Shown: in pieces, positions 13,034 through 14,847 of the stretch
Numbering within the stretch: the first letter of the stretch is position 1
Layout of the letters: each line of letters starts with the position of its first letter
Assembly: GCA_003555285.1 (NCBI GenBank)
Contig: PWGH01000153.1
Span: 1-14,847 of the forward strand
Origin: Thioalkalivibrio sp.
GTDB taxonomy: Bacteria; Pseudomonadota; Gammaproteobacteria; Ectothiorhodospirales; Ectothiorhodospiraceae
DNA: 14,847 nucleotides
Direction of reading: 5' to 3'
Notes under the pieces: generated by a model
What the model saw: only the letters and a program-made list of their open reading frames with translations
Databases searched by the model: none
Told to the model about the DNA's origin: nothing
Translations under genes and position numbers: made by a program

Positions 13034-14059
13034 TCAGTGGCGCGTGGAGCCGACATCGGGCCGGGGTTCCGGCGCGACACACAAGGCCTCGGCATCGACG
13101 GCATCGAAGCGGTAGTGGGCGTTGCAGAACTCACAAGTCACCGCCACCTCGCCCTCCTGCGCCAGCGTGGCGCGGATCTCGTCGGCACCCAGGCGGGTCA
13201 GCATCTCCTCGACCTTGGCCCGCGAACAACTGCAAGCAAAGCGCATTTCCTGGGCCTGATGGAGGCGAACCTGTTCTTCGTGGAACAGGCGCAGCAGCAG
13301 GCCTTCGATTGGCTGCTGCAATAATTCGGCGGCCGTGACGGTATCGCCGAGCAGAGTCGTCCGGACCCAGTCCTCGGCATCGCGCGGGGTCGGCGCACCA
13401 TCCCGGCCCGGCAGGGCCTGCAGTAGCATGCCGGCGGCGCCGTTGGCGTCGGCGGCGAGCCAGATCCGCGTCGGCAGCTGCTCGGAGCGCTCGAAGTACG
13501 CATTCAACGCCGCCGCCATGGAATCGCCCTCCAGGGCCACCACGCCCTGGTAGCGATCCCGCCCGCCACCCGGATCCAGCGTGATGACCAGCCGGGCATC
13601 TTCCCCGAAAAGGGCTGCAAGCCGGCCTTCCGAAGCGCTCGATTCCGGAGGCCTCGAATCGGATCCGCTCGAATCGGAGGATCGACGCTCCAGGGTCGAG
13701 GCCTCTGAACCTGGCACGTCCGGCGTCCCGGAGGGGATCGATTCCACCTCGGCGCCCGCCTTGAGATCCTCGGCACGATAACGCGCCAAGCCCCGCAGGG
13801 CCCGACTGCCGGTGGCCTGCACCACCAGCATGTGCAATGGACCCGAGCCGATGATCTGCAGGATCAGCGCACCGTCGAATTTCAGGGTGGCGGCGATCAG
13901 CGCCACAGCCGCGTAGGCCTCACCCAACAGATCCCGTACCGCCGGTGGATACGAATGCCGCTCGAGCAGGGCCTGCCAGGCCGCATCCAGGTGCACCCAT
14001 TCCCCGCGCACCGGCGTGCGTTCGAAGCCAAAGCGATGCAGGGTATCCCGCTCGGTCAT
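13034..14059 (-). CDS. hslO: Redox-regulated chaperone Hsp33
   Basis: Hsp33 is a cytosolic holdase activated by oxidation and unfolding of its zinc-binding C-terminal switch. This form has 341 residues against about 292 in E. coli. The N-terminal substrate-binding domain (KFDGALILQIIGSGPLHMLVVQ, RALRGLARY, then RYQGVVALEGDSMAAALNAYFERSEQ split across the domain) and the linker LFHEEQVRL are intact. The redox switch is CSC at 276/278 and CEFC at 309-312, with an extra Cys327. Most of the added length is a Ser/Glu/Asp/Pro-rich insertion at residues of about 105-144, before the ALFGEDARLVITL strand. The DNA there includes three 15-bp units in frame. I chose ATG 14059, which has GGAG 6 nt upstream and starts MTERDTLHRF. 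The gene follows gatB after 67 nt. Confidence 0.95.
   Translation of the reverse strand: MTERDTLHRFGFERTPVRGEWVHLDAAWQALLERHSYPPAVRDLLGEAYAAVALIAATLKFDGALILQIIGSGPLHMLVVQATGSRALRGLARYRAEDLKAGAEVESIPSGTPDVPGSEASTLERRSSDSSGSDSRPPESSASEGRLAALFGEDARLVITLDPGGGRDRYQGVVALEGDSMAAALNAYFERSEQLPTRIWLAADANGAAGMLLQALPGRDGAPTPRDAEDWVRTTLLGDTVTAAELLQQPIEGLLLRLFHEEQVRLHQAQEMRFACSCSRAKVEEMLTRLGADEIRATLAQEGEVAVTCEFCNAHYRFDAVDAEALCVAPEPRPDVGSTRH
13636..13680 (-). repeat. In-frame 15-bp repeat inside hslO
   Basis: Three consecutive 15-bp units (13636-13650, 13651-13665, 13666-13680) share the core CTCGAATCGGA on the plus strand with small changes. They code in frame for Ser/Asp/Glu/Pro-rich pentapeptides within the hslO insertion. 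Each unit adds five residues without shifting frame, which suggests growth by replication slippage. Confidence 0.7.
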
Positions 14060-14126
14060 CGCAAACTCCGGTTCCACGAATCCCGGGCCGGTGCATCCCC
14101 GGCCCATGGCGGCGGCAGGCACTCGG

Positions 14127-14847
14127 TCATGGGGCCTGCAACCGTTCGCGCAGGCGCTCGTTGACCTGCGCCGGATTCGCCTTGCCCTGGGTCTTCTTCA
14201 TCACCTGGCCCACGAAGAACCCGAAGAGCTTGTCCTTGCCGGCCCGAAACTGCTCGAGTTGTCCGGGATTGGCGGCGATCACCGCGTCGATGATCGCGTC
14301 GATCGCCGCGGTATCGGTGATCTGCGTCAAGCCGCGGGCCGCAATGATGCTGTCGGGATCGCCCTCGCCGGCCCACATGGCCTCGAAGACCTCCTTGGCG
14401 ATCTTGCCGGAGATGGTCTCGTCCTGGATTCGGGTCAACAACTGCCCGAGCGCCGCGGCCGAAACCGGACTGTGCGCCAGCGCGATCTCCGAACGGTTCA
14501 GGGCTCCCGAGAATTCGCCCATGATCCAGTTGGCGGCGAGCTTCGGCGCACCGCACTGGGTCACCACCGCCTCGAAGAAATCCGCAAGCTCGCGGCTCCC
14601 GGTCAGCGTTTCGGCGTCATAGGATGACAGGCCGTATTCGGACAAAAACCGTTCGCGCTTGGCATCGGGCAACTCCGGAAGACCGGCGCGCAGCACCTCG
14701 ATGTCCGCGGCGTGCACGACCACCGGCAACAGGTCCGGATCCGGAAAATAACGGTAGTCGTTGGCCTCCTCCTTGGACCGCATTGGGCGCGTCTCGTCGC
14801 GGTCCGGGTCGTACAGGCGGGTCTCCTGCACCACCGTGCCGCCGGAT
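14127..14847 (-). CDS. gatB: Asp-tRNA(Asn)/Glu-tRNA(Gln) amidotransferase subunit B, 3' part
   Basis: The frame runs off the end of the window, so about 240 C-terminal residues are seen. GatB binds mischarged Glu-tRNA(Gln) or Asp-tRNA(Asn) and, with the GatA amidase and GatC, converts them to Gln- or Asn-tRNA. The visible part begins with the end of the catalytic cradle, [20 protein letters not shown], and [14 protein letters not shown], one of the strongest GatB signatures. It then has the helical domain and the YqeY-like tail domain ([30 protein letters not shown]) that contacts the tRNA elbow. The stop is at 14127. hslO follows on the same strand after 67 nt with no clear terminator, so the two may be co-transcribed. 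The true start and gatCA lie outside the window. Note that the window also encodes tRNA-Gln(UUG), a plausible substrate. Confidence 0.97.
   Translation of the reverse strand, partial: SGGTVVQETRLYDPDRDETRPMRSKEEANDYRYFPDPDLLPVVVHAADIEVLRAGLPELPDAKRERFLSEYGLSSYDAETLTGSRELADFFEAVVTQCGAPKLAANWIMGEFSGALNRSEIALAHSPVSAAALGQLLTRIQDETISGKIAKEVFEAMWAGEGDPDSIIAARGLTQITDTAAIDAIIDAVIAANPGQLEQFRAGKDKLFGFFVGQVMKKTQGKANPAQVNERLRERLQAP

Overview
The window reads as a housekeeping chromosome segment of a G+C-rich gammaproteobacterium. The gene order grxD / ychF-pth-rplY-prs-tRNA(Gln)-ispE-lolB-TPR lipoprotein / divergent hemA-prfA-prmC-(x)-moeB matches, as I recall it, the Pseudomonas aeruginosa PA4663-PA4673 neighbourhood. 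LolB and the outer-membrane TPR lipoprotein confirm a Gram-negative. Protein details (L25 with a CTC domain, the form of the Prs N-terminus) would fit a Chromatiales-type purple sulfur or sulfur-oxidising relative, but genus and order cannot be fixed from this sequence.

Layout. Positions 6-7895 are all on the minus strand. Read in transcription order they are a TPR outer-membrane lipoprotein (LbcA-like), lolB, ispE, tRNA-Gln(UUG), prs, rplY, pth, ychF and grxD. Several junctions overlap or nearly touch (pth/ychF 4 nt, lolB/ispE very close). From a divergent promoter region at 7896-8048, hemA-prfA-prmC run on the plus strand with 4-nt GTGA/ATGA overlaps. They are followed by a small uncharacterised protein with an HMA-like N-terminal half, a 377-bp gene-free stretch full of repeats, and moeB. 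moeB converges on hslO (Hsp33), which lies behind the 3' part of gatB (cut by the window end), both on the minus strand.

Functions. The genes cover haem entry (HemA), translation (RF1 and its methyltransferase PrmC, Pth, L25, YchF, tRNA-Gln, GatB), precursor supply (Prs, IspE), envelope lipoprotein traffic (LolB, LbcA-like), molybdenum cofactor sulfur chemistry (MoeB), and redox or iron-sulfur stress (GrxD, Hsp33).

No new multi-gene system is visible. The unusual material is in the gaps. (1) Behind tRNA-Gln is a 157-bp-period repeat that recopies exactly the last 19 nt of the tRNA, like the rtT repeats of the E. coli tyrT locus, with a cluster of strong palindromes between copies. (2) Upstream of moeB is a 33/32-bp inverted-repeat element enclosing two hairpins. 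Read on the minus strand, both show AGGGAU loops, one matching the CsrA/RsmA consensus at 11 of 12 positions. It is joined to a 38-bp tandem repeat. (3) A 17-bp perfect hairpin has the moeB stop codon in its loop. (4) Short tandem repeats have grown into the ends or insides of genes (13 bp at the ispE stop, 15 bp in-frame in hslO). (5) Promoter-like elements sit so close to the hemA and HMA-like start codons that leaderless mRNAs are possible.
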